DNA from: Micromonospora fulviviridis
Lineage (GTDB): Bacteria; Actinomycetota; Actinomycetes; Mycobacteriales; Micromonosporaceae
Assembly (NCBI RefSeq): GCF_014648395.1
Contig: NZ_BMRA01000002.1
Location: 592,150-656,149 of the forward strand
DNA length: 64,000 nucleotides
Reading direction: 5' to 3'
Shown here: positions 16,409 through 24,554 of the stretch, piece by piece
How positions within the stretch are numbered: position 1 is the stretch's first letter
Layout: every line of letters starts with the position of its first letter
Program-made: the position numbers and the translations under genes
Notes under the pieces: generated by a model
The model's input: only the letters and a program-made list of their open reading frames with translations
Database searches by the model: none
Told to the model about the DNA's origin: nothing

Positions 16409-17992
16409 ATGCATCGTCGTCTCTTCCCCCGGGCGCTCGCGGTGCTGGCGCTGGTCGCCACCGCGGCCACCGCCGGCGCGCCCACCGCCACGGCCGAAGC
16501 GCCCACCCCCGCGCAGACGCGGCTGCACGCGACCATCGACGCGATCCTCGCCGACTCCCGGCTGGCCGGGGCGCAGGCGGGCGTGGTCGTCGTCGACACC
16601 ACCACCGGGCAGACCCTCTACGACCGCAACGGGGACCGGCGGCTCGTCCCCGCCTCGAACACCAAGCTGCTCACCTCGACGGCGGCCATGGAGCTGCTCG
16701 GCCCGGGGCACCGCTTCACCACCGACGTGGCCGGCGACGGGGCAAGGCGGGCGGGGCTGCTCTCCGGCAACCTCTACCTGCGGGGCGGGGGCGACCCCAC
16801 GATGCTGGCCGAGGACTACGACCGGCTGGCCGCCGAGGTGGCCGCCGCGGGCGTACGGGTGGTGACCGGCAACCTGGTCGCCGACGACACCCGCTACGAC
16901 CGGACCCGGCTCGGCCCGGACTGGACCTGGGACGACGAGTCCTACTACTACGCGGCGCAGGTGTCCGCGCTGACCGTCGCGCCGGACACCGACTACGACG
17001 CCGGCACGGTTATCGTGCACGCCGCGCCGGCCGGGCAGGCCGGCACGCGGCCGAAGATCACCATGACGCCGGCCAACGGCTGGCTTCGGATCGACAACCG
17101 GGCCGAGACGGTCGCCACCGGGCAGACGACGATCTCCTTCGAGCGCGAGCACGGTGGCAACACCATCGTGGTCACCGGCCAGATCGCGGTCGGCCAGGCC
17201 GAGGAGAGCGACTGGATGACGGTCTGGGAGCCGACCGGGTACGCGGCCGACATCTTCCGGTCGGCGCTGCACCGGCACGGGGTGCGGGTCCTCGGCCGGA
17301 CCGTGCTCGGCCAGGCCACCCCGGACGACGCCAAGCCGGTCGCCCGGCACGACTCGATGCCGCTGGCCGACCTCATGGTGCCGTTCCTCAAGCTCTCCAA
17401 CAACGGCCACGCCGAGGTGCTCACCAAGGAGCTGGGCCGGGTGCTCTCCGGCTCCGGCACCTGGGCCGCCGGACTGACCGCGATCAGCGAGTACGTCGGC
17501 GACTCCGGAATGGACACCGGGACACTGCGCCAGCGTGACGGCTCCGGGTTGTCCCGGCGCAACATGATCCCGCCCGCCCAGTTCGTCGCGCTGCTCTCGG
17601 CGGTCCGCGCCGAACCCTGGTTCGACACCTGGTACGCCGCCCTGCCGGTGGCCGGCAACCCGGAGCGGTTCGTCGGCGGCACGCTGCGCAGCCGGATGCG
17701 CGGCACCGCCGCGGCCGACAACGTGCACGCCAAGACCGGCAGCCTGACCGGCGCGTCCAGCCTCTCCGGCTACGCCACCGACGCCGACGGGCACGTGCTG
17801 GCCTTCTCCGTCGTGCTCAACAACTACCTGACCTCGTCGGTGAAGGGGCTGGAGGACCAGATCGCGATCGCGCTGGCCTCGTACACCGAGATGGGGACGA
17901 CCACGGCGCGGCTGGCGGTGCCGACGGCGCCGGAGTCGCCGCGGGTGTCCGAGGGTCTGGAGTGCTCCTGGGTGAAGCCGGTCGTCTGCTGA
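16409..17992 (+). CDS. dacB: D-alanyl-D-alanine carboxypeptidase/endopeptidase PBP4
   Basis: Exported class C low-molecular-weight penicillin-binding protein (peptidase S13), 527 residues, trimming or cleaving peptidoglycan cross-links. A signal peptide (1-29, MHRRLF to ATAE) is followed by the transpeptidase fold. Catalytic motif SxxK is SNTK at 83-86, SxN is in LKLSNNGHAEVL, and KTG is in HAKTGSLTG. The long insertion between motifs 1 and 2 is typical of the family. The start has no clear ribosome site. The C-terminal ~25 residues extend beyond the domain and end with two cysteines (ECSW and VVC), a possible disulfide. Confidence 0.95.
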   Translation: MHRRLFPRALAVLALVATAATAGAPTATAEAPTPAQTRLHATIDAILADSRLAGAQAGVVVVDTTTGQTLYDRNGDRRLVPASNTKLLTSTAAMELLGPGHRFTTDVAGDGARRAGLLSGNLYLRGGGDPTMLAEDYDRLAAEVAAAGVRVVTGNLVADDTRYDRTRLGPDWTWDDESYYYAAQVSALTVAPDTDYDAGTVIVHAAPAGQAGTRPKITMTPANGWLRIDNRAETVATGQTTISFEREHGGNTIVVTGQIAVGQAEESDWMTVWEPTGYAADIFRSALHRHGVRVLGRTVLGQATPDDAKPVARHDSMPLADLMVPFLKLSNNGHAEVLTKELGRVLSGSGTWAAGLTAISEYVGDSGMDTGTLRQRDGSGLSRRNMIPPAQFVALLSAVRAEPWFDTWYAALPVAGNPERFVGGTLRSRMRGTAAADNVHAKTGSLTGASSLSGYATDADGHVLAFSVVLNNYLTSSVKGLEDQIAIALASYTEMGTTTARLAVPTAPESPRVSEGLECSWVKPVVC

Positions 17993-18017
17993 GCCGCACC
18001 CGCTCCGGTCCGGCCGC

Positions 18018-18329
18018 TCAGGCGCCGGGCCGGGGCGGGCGCGGCTCGGCGGCGGGGTCGCCGCGCTCGATCAGCGCGTCGATCTCGGCCGGCGGCAGGC
18101 CGCGCAGCGTGAGCACCCGCCGTCCCCACCGGTGCAGCCGGCACGGGTGAGGGCTGGCGTCGTTGCGGCAGATCGTCCCGCCCGACCAGCGCCGTGGCGC
18201 GTGCACCACCACCGCCCGCACCGCGAACTGGGCGTCCTCTCCGGTCACGTACGGCGGCAGCGGGATCTCCCGCAGCACGTCGCCGTCGGACGGCGGAAGG
18301 GAACGGACGACGCGGGCCCTGCTGCTCAT
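18018..18329 (-). CDS. Small unknown protein, family copy 1
   Basis: 103-residue protein of an unrecognised actinobacterial family that also has a copy at 25458-25910. Shared features are a [D/E]DxxxAVRAVVVHA segment, a CRND motif, then PCRLHRWGRRVL, and a C-terminal L...IDALI helix. Two cysteines and a histidine are conserved between the copies, possibly a metal site. The ATG at 18329 has GGAGG eight bases upstream. There are no membrane segments. Confidence 0.75.
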   Translation of the reverse strand: MSSRARVVRSLPPSDGDVLREIPLPPYVTGEDAQFAVRAVVVHAPRRWSGGTICRNDASPHPCRLHRWGRRVLTLRGLPPAEIDALIERGDPAAEPRPPRPGA

Positions 18330-18421
18330 CGGTCGAGCCTCCACAGCGGATGGTCGGACGGGAACATCGGAAAACTACGGCGTCCCGCGACGGCCGCGAC
18401 GGACAAACTGTCCCCGGCGAC

Positions 18422-18859
18422 TCAGACCCGTTCCAGCACCACCACCGGGATCTCCCGGTCGGTCTTCGTCTGGTACTCGTCGTACGCCGGCCAGGCGGCC
18501 GTCATGGTGCGCCACATCCGCGGCTTCTCCTCCGCCGTCGCGGTGCGCGCCCGGACCGCGAAGGTGTCCGCCCCGACCTGCACCTGCGCCTCGGGGTCGG
18601 CCAGCAGGTTGAGGTACCAGGCGGGGTGCTGCGGCGCTCCGCCCTGGGACGCCACCACCAGGTAGGCGTCGCCGTCCCGGCCGTAGATGAGCGCGGTACG
18701 CCGCAGCTTGCCCGAGCGCCGGCCGCGGGTGGTGAGCAGCAGGGTGAAGACGCCGGGACGCCACTCGTGGCCCTCCGCGCCGCCGGTCTCCACATATCGC
18801 CGGATGTGCTCGGCGACCCAACCCTCGGGGCTGTCCAGCACCTGCTCGCCCGTGGTCAT
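18422..18859 (-). CDS. Deazaflavin (F420)-dependent nitroreductase family protein
   Basis: 145-residue split-barrel protein of the Ddn/DUF385 type, which in mycobacteria uses reduced cofactor F420 to reduce nitroaromatics and quinones. Family features are LLLTTRGRRSGKLRRTALIYG, which contacts F420 phosphate, VVASQGGAPQHPAWYLNLLADP, and the C-terminal PVVVLERV. The ATG has a strong GGGAGGGACACC ribosome site. Related F420/FMN split-barrel genes lie at 19972 and 23074. The natural substrate is unknown. Confidence 0.93.
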   Translation of the reverse strand: MTTGEQVLDSPEGWVAEHIRRYVETGGAEGHEWRPGVFTLLLTTRGRRSGKLRRTALIYGRDGDAYLVVASQGGAPQHPAWYLNLLADPEAQVQVGADTFAVRARTATAEEKPRMWRTMTAAWPAYDEYQTKTDREIPVVVLERV

Positions 18860-18938
18860 GGTGTCCCTCCCGGATCGTCGGTCGGCCCGCCGGGCCCACG
18901 CTACCCCCGGCCGGAGCCGGGCACCGGGCGATCGGCGG

Positions 18939-19832
18939 TCAGCGCAGCGCGACCGCCTGGAGGCTGACGTTGCCGCAGTCCCCCAGGGACTCCTCCACCG
19001 TCCAGGTCATCAGCAGCTTCGCGCCGGCCGGGGCACGGAACCGGATGGTGAAGTCGGCGGTCCGCGCGGTGTGCGGGTCCTCCAGGCGCAGGGTGCTGGC
19101 CGGTCCCCCGCCGGAGATCCGCAGGTCGAGGCGGCCGCGGGCCATCCACACCCCGGCGTAGAGGTGCACGGTGCGGGGCTGGCCGTCGGCGGCCACGGCC
19201 AGGGTGAAGCCGTTGCCGCGGTCGCAGGTGTACACCCCGGACATGGTGCCGCTGGCCGAGCCGACCGGGGCGCCGTCGTGCCAGGCGTACGCCTCCGGGT
19301 TGTTGCTGTAGCTCTGCCGCTCGCCCCGGCCACCCTCGTCGCGGATGTCGCCGGAACCGTGCCGCTTGCGCACCGGCGTCCGTGCCCCGAGCAGTCCCCA
19401 CTGGACCCAGTCGACCGGGCCCGCCGCGCTGAGGTCGACCCGTGCCGGCACCTCGGCCTGGCTCACCGTCAGGGTCGGCGGCACCGCGGGCGTGGACGGC
19501 GACGGGCTGGGCGAGGGTGGGCGCTGGCGGGGGCGCAGCCCCGGCGTGACGGCCCCGGCCTGGGCGCCGCCGGGGGGCGGCAGCACGGGGCGGCCGGTCG
19601 GCCGGGCCGGCAGCACGGCGCTCTCCTCCCGCGGCTTGTCGTGCCGCTCGCTGCCGAGGTAGGCCACCAGGGCGGCCAGACAGGCGAACGCGGCCACCGC
19701 CTCCAGCAGCCAGCGCCGTCGTCGCCGGGCCCGGGCCAGCCGGCGGAGCGCCGACCGCGTGTGCCCGTGCGGGTACGACGTCCGGTCGCCGACCCGACCG
19801 TGGTCCTGCTGCCCCACCGAACCTCCGCTCAC
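18939..19832 (-). CDS. Membrane-anchored protein with extracellular beta-sandwich
   Basis: 297-residue protein. A basic cytoplasmic N-terminus (RRLARARRRRRW) precedes one membrane helix (~residues 43-60, AVAAFACLAALVAYLG) in type II orientation. A Pro/Ser-rich spacer (~residues 80-120) then leads to a C-terminal beta-rich domain with MSGVYTCDRGNGFTLAV and VHLYAGVWMARGRLDL. That domain looks like small beta-sandwich modules in actinobacterial exoenzymes; two cysteines may pair. The function is unknown, and surface ligand binding is a guess. The GTG at 19832 has GGAG seven bases upstream; another GTG five codons in is also possible. Confidence 0.7.
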   Translation of the reverse strand: MSGGSVGQQDHGRVGDRTSYPHGHTRSALRRLARARRRRRWLLEAVAAFACLAALVAYLGSERHDKPREESAVLPARPTGRPVLPPPGGAQAGAVTPGLRPRQRPPSPSPSPSTPAVPPTLTVSQAEVPARVDLSAAGPVDWVQWGLLGARTPVRKRHGSGDIRDEGGRGERQSYSNNPEAYAWHDGAPVGSASGTMSGVYTCDRGNGFTLAVAADGQPRTVHLYAGVWMARGRLDLRISGGGPASTLRLEDPHTARTADFTIRFRAPAGAKLLMTWTVEESLGDCGNVSLQAVALR

Positions 19833-19971
19833 CGCCGCGCTCCGGCCGCCGGTTCACGTTTCCATCATGGGCGGCGGTGCGCCATATGTCGGCGGGGGGC
19901 AGTTTCCAGTTCGTTACCAAGCGGTAGCGACGGCGGCCCGACTCACCGTAACCGTCTTCCACCCACGACGG

Positions 19972-20424
19972 TCAGCGCCGCTCGCGCCGCCGCAGGCCGC
20001 GGCCCGGGTGCCAGCTCTCGATCACCAGGTGGTCCGGCGGGTCGCCGACCCGGGTCAGCACCACCTCGGTCAGCTCGACGCGGAACCGGTGCGAGCCGTC
20101 CTCGCCCGCCGGCTCCTCGTGCGCCCGGCCGGCGATCTTCGCGTCGCCGCCCCAGGAGGCCGGGTCGTCCTCCGGGGTGTCCTCGGTCGGGCAGTGCAGC
20201 GCCACCCGGGGGTCGCGGCGCAGGTCGAGCGCCTTCAGGGCACCCGCCATGCTGCCCAGCCGAAGCTGCCCGTCGTCGGCGAAGTCGAACTCCGTGCCAC
20301 TGATCCGGGGCGAGCCGTCCCGCCGCAGGGTCGCCATCGTGCCGTGCTTGCGGACGGCGAAGCGGGCGCGCACCCGCGCCGCGAAGTCGGGTTCGGACGC
20401 CACCAGGTCGGACCACCATGTCAT
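19972..20424 (-). CDS. PPOX-class split-barrel oxidoreductase
   Basis: 150-residue protein of the pyridoxamine 5'-phosphate oxidase-like superfamily. It has the strand pattern ATLRRDGSPRISGTEFDF, a glycine/charged turn, and ALKALDLRRDPRVALHC, which in relatives lines the FMN or F420 site. The C-terminus ends in a basic RGLRRRERR tail. I start at the ATG giving MTWWSDL; an upstream GTG adds ten residues. The cofactor cannot be determined by eye. Confidence 0.85.
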   Translation of the reverse strand: MTWWSDLVASEPDFAARVRARFAVRKHGTMATLRRDGSPRISGTEFDFADDGQLRLGSMAGALKALDLRRDPRVALHCPTEDTPEDDPASWGGDAKIAGRAHEEPAGEDGSHRFRVELTEVVLTRVGDPPDHLVIESWHPGRGLRRRERR

Positions 20425-20478
20425 GCGGGCCAGCCTGGCAGGGAAACCTGACACCCCGCGGCGCCTTTCCCCCGCGGG

Positions 20479-21072
20479 TCAGCGGATCTCGAAGCCCAGC
20501 GCCTGCGCCAGCACGACGGCCTGCTCGGCGTCGACGACCGCGCCGGCGCGCTCCACCGCCGTGGGGTCGAGCGCGGTCAGGTCGCTGCCGCGCAGGTCGG
20601 CCCGGATCAGCTTGGCGGCGTGCAACTGGGCGCCGGAGAGGTCGACGCCGGTGAGCACCGCGCCGGTCAGGTCGGCGCCGGTCAGGTCGACCTCGCGCAT
20701 GCGCACGTCGGTGATCCGCACCCCGCGCAGGTCGGCGCCGGGCAGGGCGACGAAGGACCAGTCGCCGCCGTCGACCCGCAGCGGGCGCAGGTCGCACTGC
20801 TCGAAGCTGCTGCCGACCAGCTTGCAGCCGGTGAACTCGGCCTCGAAGAGGTTGCACCGCTTGAAGGTGCAGCGGTGGAACGCGGAGTCGGTGTGCCGGG
20901 AGGCGTTGAGGGCCACGTTGCCGAAGACGCACTCGGTGAAGGTGGCGCCCTGGCTGACCGCCTCGGTGAGGTCGACGTGGAAGAACTCGCACCGGACGAA
21001 GTGCCGGTCGACCAGTTCCTCGGCGTACCAGTCCTGGTGGCGGTAGGTGACGTCCTCGACGGCTTCCGGCAT
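20479..21072 (-). CDS. Pentapeptide-repeat protein
   Basis: 197-residue right-handed quadrilateral beta-helix protein. Repeats of A(D/N)LXX type run through most of its length, such as FRCEFFHVDL-like coils early and VDLTGADLTGAVLTGVDLSG near the C-terminus. Some relatives (MfpA, Qnr) mimic DNA and protect gyrase from quinolones; others have unknown roles, and nothing here proves gyrase binding. The protein is single-domain and cytoplasmic. It is divergent from the serine hydrolase at 21139, with 66 bp between the starts. A much longer open frame upstream is not homologous. Confidence 0.9.
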   Translation of the reverse strand: MPEAVEDVTYRHQDWYAEELVDRHFVRCEFFHVDLTEAVSQGATFTECVFGNVALNASRHTDSAFHRCTFKRCNLFEAEFTGCKLVGSSFEQCDLRPLRVDGGDWSFVALPGADLRGVRITDVRMREVDLTGADLTGAVLTGVDLSGAQLHAAKLIRADLRGSDLTALDPTAVERAGAVVDAEQAVVLAQALGFEIR

Positions 21073-21138
21073 GGGGCCGAGACTAGTGTGCCCGGCCGAC
21101 ACTTCCCGGCCGGCGTACCGGCCGGTAGGTTCGGCGTC

Positions 21139-22371
21139 GTGAGCGTCGCAGTGAGCACCGACCCGGACCGCATCGGCTTCGACCCCGCCCGGCTGGCGCG
21201 GATCGACGAGCACTTCGGCAGGTACGTCGACGACGGCCGGCTCGCCGGCTGGCAGATCGTCGTCACCCGCCGGGGCGAGGTGGCCCACTCCTCGACGTAC
21301 GGGCTGCGGGACCGGGAGGCCGGCGCGCCGGTCGAGTCGGACACCCTCTGGCGCATCTACTCGATGACCAAGCCGATCACCTCGGTCGCCGCCATGATGC
21401 TCTGGGAGGAGGGCCGGCTCGAGCTGAACGACCCGGTCAGCCGCTGGCTGCCGGAGTTCGCCGACGTCCGGGTCTACGACCGGGGTTCGGTGCTCAAGCC
21501 GTACACGGTGCCGGCGGTCGAGCCGGTCCGGGTCTGGCACCTGCTCACCCACACGGCCGGCCTGACGTACGGTTTCGCCCAGGTCAGCGTGGTCGACGGC
21601 CTCTACCGGGCGGCGGGCTTCGACCTGGGTGTGCCGGCCGGCGCGGACCTGGCCGAGGCGACCCGCGGGATGGCCCGGCTGCCGCTGCTCTTCCAGCCGG
21701 GCACCAGCTGGAACTACGGCGTCTCCACCGACGTGCTGGGCCGGCTGGTCGAGGTGGTCTCCGGGCAGTCGCTGGACGCGTTCTTCGCCGAGCGGATCTT
21801 CCGGCCGCTGGGCATGACCGACACCCGCTGGTGGGTCGACGAGCCGGACGCCAAGCGCCTCGCCGCGCTCTACACCCCCCATCCGGCCACCGGCCAGGCG
21901 GTCCGCGCCGAGGCGATCGGCCGCTACGCGCTCAGCGCGCCGGACTGCCTCTCCGGCGGCGGCGGGCTGGTCTCCACGGCCGCCGACTACCACCGGTTCA
22001 CCCAGTTCCTGCTGCGCGGCGGCGAGCTGGACGGCGTCCGCCTGCTCGGCCCCCGCACGGTGCGCTTCATGACCCGCAACCACCTGCCCGGCAACCGGGA
22101 CCTGGCGTCGTTCTCCCCGGAGGGCTTCGCCGAGACGATCCTCGACGGGGTCGGCTTCGGGCTGGGCTTCGCCGTGGTGCTCGACCCGGTGCCGTCCCGG
22201 GTGCCGAGCAGCGTGGGCGAGTACTACTGGGGCGGCCTGGCCAGCACGGCCTTCTGGGTGGACCCGGTGGAGGAGGTCACGGCGCTGCTCTTCACCCAGC
22301 TCATGCCGTCGAGCACCTACCCGCTCCGCCCCCAGCTGCGCCAGCTCGTCTACTCAGCCCTGGTCGACTGA
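21139..22371 (+). CDS. Serine beta-lactamase-fold hydrolase/esterase
   Basis: 410-residue protein of the beta-lactamase/class C PBP-like family (EstB type). The nucleophile is in SMTKPI (SxxK), the YxN-like element is YGVS in WNYGVSTDVLGRLVE, and the KTG equivalent is the GGLASTAFWVDP strand. There is no signal peptide, so it is probably a cytoplasmic esterase rather than a true beta-lactamase. The GTG start is chosen because homology begins about ten residues in. The gene is divergent from the pentapeptide gene. Confidence 0.9.
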   Translation: MSVAVSTDPDRIGFDPARLARIDEHFGRYVDDGRLAGWQIVVTRRGEVAHSSTYGLRDREAGAPVESDTLWRIYSMTKPITSVAAMMLWEEGRLELNDPVSRWLPEFADVRVYDRGSVLKPYTVPAVEPVRVWHLLTHTAGLTYGFAQVSVVDGLYRAAGFDLGVPAGADLAEATRGMARLPLLFQPGTSWNYGVSTDVLGRLVEVVSGQSLDAFFAERIFRPLGMTDTRWWVDEPDAKRLAALYTPHPATGQAVRAEAIGRYALSAPDCLSGGGGLVSTAADYHRFTQFLLRGGELDGVRLLGPRTVRFMTRNHLPGNRDLASFSPEGFAETILDGVGFGLGFAVVLDPVPSRVPSSVGEYYWGGLASTAFWVDPVEEVTALLFTQLMPSSTYPLRPQLRQLVYSALVD

Positions 22372-22429
22372 GCCGGCCGGTTCGTCGGAACGGCACCGGT
22401 CGGGCGGCCCGCTCCCTAGCCTGGGGAGC

Positions 22430-23071
22430 ATGAGCGACATCGTCGTGTTCGGCGCCGGCGGCACCGCGGGCTCCCGGATCGCCGCCGAGGCGGCCGAGCG
22501 GGGGCACCGGGTCACCGCGGCGGTGCGCCGCCCGGAGGCGACCAGCTACCTGCCGCCCGGGGTCCGCACGGTGACCGGTGACGCGACCTCGGCGCGGAGC
22601 GTCCGCGAGCTGGCCGAGGACGCCGACGTGTTCGTGGTGGCCATCGGCGGCGGCGAACGGGAGCTGTGGCGCGACGCCGCGCGGACCCTCGTCGACACCC
22701 TGCGCGAGCTGCCCGACCCGCCCCGGGTGATCCACGTGGGCGGCGGCGCGACGCTGCTGACCCCGAAGGGCACCCGCTACCTGGACGAGCCGGACTTCCC
22801 CGAGGAGTACCGGGACTCGGCCGAGGGCCAGGCCGAGGCCCTGGACATCTACCGCTCCTCGGCCGACGGGGTGACCTGGACCTACGTGTCGCCGCCGCCG
22901 CTGGAGTTCCATCCGGGCGAGCGGACCGGCCACTACCGCACCGGCACCGACCACCCGGTCACCGACGCGCAGGGCCGCTCGGTGCTCACCTACGAGGACC
23001 TGGCGGTGGCGATCGTCGACGAGATCGAGAACCCCCGTTTCGGCAACGCCCGTTTCACCGCGGCGTACTGA
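22430..23071 (+). CDS. NAD(P)-binding NmrA/atypical SDR protein
   Basis: 213-residue Rossmann protein with the N-terminal motif VVFGAGGTAGSRIAAEAAERG, then AAVRRPEA for the NADP 2'-phosphate and a central VIHVGGGATLL strand. It matches the NAD(P)H-binding/NmrA-like atypical short-chain dehydrogenase group, which act as redox sensors or flavin/quinone-like reductases. There is no YxxxK catalytic pair in the classical place. A convergent F420-type oxidoreductase begins 2 bp beyond its stop. Confidence 0.88.
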   Translation: MSDIVVFGAGGTAGSRIAAEAAERGHRVTAAVRRPEATSYLPPGVRTVTGDATSARSVRELAEDADVFVVAIGGGERELWRDAARTLVDTLRELPDPPRVIHVGGGATLLTPKGTRYLDEPDFPEEYRDSAEGQAEALDIYRSSADGVTWTYVSPPPLEFHPGERTGHYRTGTDHPVTDAQGRSVLTYEDLAVAIVDEIENPRFGNARFTAAY

Positions 23072-23073
23072 GG

Positions 23074-23538
23074 TCAGTCGGCCAGCCGGGCGGGGAAGCC
23101 GCCGGTGGCGATCGGCCCCCAGCTGTCGATGGTCACCCGGATCAGCGACTTGCCCTGCTTGACCATGGCGGCGCGGTACTCGTCCCAGTCCGGGTGCTCG
23201 CCGGAGATGCTGCGGAAGTACTCGACCAGCGGTTCGAGCGCCGCCGGCAGGTCGAGCACCTCGGCGGTGCCGTCGACCTGCACCCACGGCCCGTTCCAGT
23301 CGTCGGAGAGCACGCACGCGGAGACCCGGGGGTCGCGGCGGATGTTGGTGACCTTGGCCCGTTCCGGGTACGTGGAGATCACGAGCCGGCCCTCGGCGTC
23401 GACGCCGCAGGAGACCGGGGACGACTGCGGCCGGCCGTCGGCGCGGGTGGTCATGAGCACCACCCGGTGCCGGGGACGGAGGAACTCGATCAGGGCGTCC
23501 CGGTCGACCCGGGTGTTGCTCGCGATGCTGCGTGGCAT
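23074..23538 (-). CDS. PPOX-class F420-dependent oxidoreductase
   Basis: 154-residue split-barrel protein like mycobacterial Rv1155/Rv2074. Recognisable parts are RHRVVLMTTRADGRPQSSPV, the strand LVISTYPERAKVTNIRRDPRV, and WVQVDGTAEVLDL. The C-terminal helix (EYRAAMVKQGKSLIRV) closes the dimer. Members reduce biliverdin or other substrates with F420H2; the substrate here is unknown. The gene is convergent with the NmrA-like gene. Confidence 0.92.
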   Translation of the reverse strand: MPRSIASNTRVDRDALIEFLRPRHRVVLMTTRADGRPQSSPVSCGVDAEGRLVISTYPERAKVTNIRRDPRVSACVLSDDWNGPWVQVDGTAEVLDLPAALEPLVEYFRSISGEHPDWDEYRAAMVKQGKSLIRVTIDSWGPIATGGFPARLAD

Positions 23539-23570
23539 GTCTCGGTTCTACCAGGCGGACCGGGCGGGCC

Positions 23571-24212
23571 TCAGCGGGGACGGCCGGCGACCCGGCGCGG
23601 GGACGCCTGCTCCGGCACGCGTGGCCGGGCGCTGGGCCGCCAGGCGCGGCCGTTGGCGTAGATCACCCGGAAGCCGAGGTAGGAGGCGAGCGGCGCCCAG
23701 TGCGCCGAGCCCATCCGCAGCTCGGCGGCGTTGTGCCGCTGCCCGTTGGCCAGCACGTCGAGCAGCACGGTCTCGAAGGCGGCCGACTCGACCCAGTCGA
23801 CCTCGCGGGTGAAACCGCAGACCAGCGCGGCCCCGGTGACGTCGAGGAAGTCGCGCAGCGCGGCGTCGGATGCGCGCAGCACCGAGCAGCTGCCGAAGTA
23901 GAGGCGGCGCCCCTCGCAGCGCCCCGCCATCCGTTCGGCGACGTCGGCCAGCTCGACGGAGTCCCAGTCGGTGAGGCAGAGCCGGCTCGGCTCGCCGTGC
24001 ATGGCGAAGAAGCCGACCCGGTAGTCGGCGTACTGCTTGAGCAGCCAGCGGTCGAGGAAGTAGAAGAGCTCGTCGCGGGTGGCGGCGTCCTTGTGGATGA
24101 AACGGATCCGGCCCAGCCGTTCGAGCAGTTCGAGGGTGGGCAGCACGGAGCCGCGCTCGTTGAGGTCCCGGTGCCACTGCCCCTCGACGCAGAAGACGCC
24201 ACCACGCGCCAA
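23571..24212 (-). CDS. Unknown protein, DUF6642-like
   Basis: About 213 residues, likely an alpha/beta fold. It begins with GVFCVEGQWH, then LELLERLGRIRFIHKDAATRDELFYFLDRW, and includes GFFAMHG, YFGSCSVLRA and a CGFTREVDWVESAAFE stretch, which recalls the DUF6642 family (CHAT-like caspase fold appearance, with an FxxHG and GSC pair). If it is CHAT-like, the His in AMHG and the Cys in GSCS would be the dyad; that is a hypothesis. A TTG start at 24212 is chosen because GGGGGAGG lies six bases upstream; an ATG at 24302 is the alternative. Confidence 0.65.
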   Translation of the reverse strand: MARGGVFCVEGQWHRDLNERGSVLPTLELLERLGRIRFIHKDAATRDELFYFLDRWLLKQYADYRVGFFAMHGEPSRLCLTDWDSVELADVAERMAGRCEGRRLYFGSCSVLRASDAALRDFLDVTGAALVCGFTREVDWVESAAFETVLLDVLANGQRHNAAELRMGSAHWAPLASYLGFRVIYANGRAWRPSARPRVPEQASPRRVAGRPR

Positions 24213-24554
24213 CGCCCACCTCCCCCGCCCGCGAAGGTCGCCCCGGAGGCCGTACCCGGCCTTGGTGGCAGACGTTACCGGGCCGGGGTGACAAGGCGGC
24301 ATCACCCTCGGTGTGGTCGATTGCCGTATTCCGTCACCGTCGCGCGGTTCCGTCGTCGCCGATGCCGACCGGGCGTGAATGGGCGTTTCGCAATTCACCG
24401 CAATTCACAGGCAATGCCCGGCGAGCGCCTAATGTGAGAGCAATTCCGGTTATTCGCCACGAATCGTCAGGGCGGCTGTCACGGTGGAAGGGACGGGACG
24501 TCCCGGTCGATGTTCCGTCCCAACCCCGAACCACTCTCAACCGGGAGGAACTCT
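24213..24554. other. Upstream region of the M15 peptidase gene
   Basis: A 342-bp divergent gap, locally AT-rich at 24380-24460. It contains two direct repeats, CAATTCAC at 24391-24398 and 24401-24408, one helical turn apart, and an inverted half-copy GTGAAT at 24375-24380. A GGGAGGAA ribosome site ends the region. I looked for a c-di-AMP (ydaO) riboswitch, often placed before peptidoglycan hydrolases, and did not see its conserved cores. Confidence 0.45.
24391..24408. repeat. Direct repeat, possible regulator site
   Basis: CAATTCAC occurs twice with a 10-bp period, about 150 bp before the M15 peptidase start. Spacing of one helical turn suits a regulator binding one face of the DNA. This is inference. 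Confidence 0.35.

Noticed and set aside
20620-21138. N-terminal extension of the serine hydrolase
   Set aside because: This part of the frame is antisense to the pentapeptide-repeat gene; homology begins after the GTG at 21139.
24213-24554. c-di-AMP (ydaO) riboswitch before the M15 peptidase
   Set aside because: The conserved core elements are not seen; only short repeats are present.
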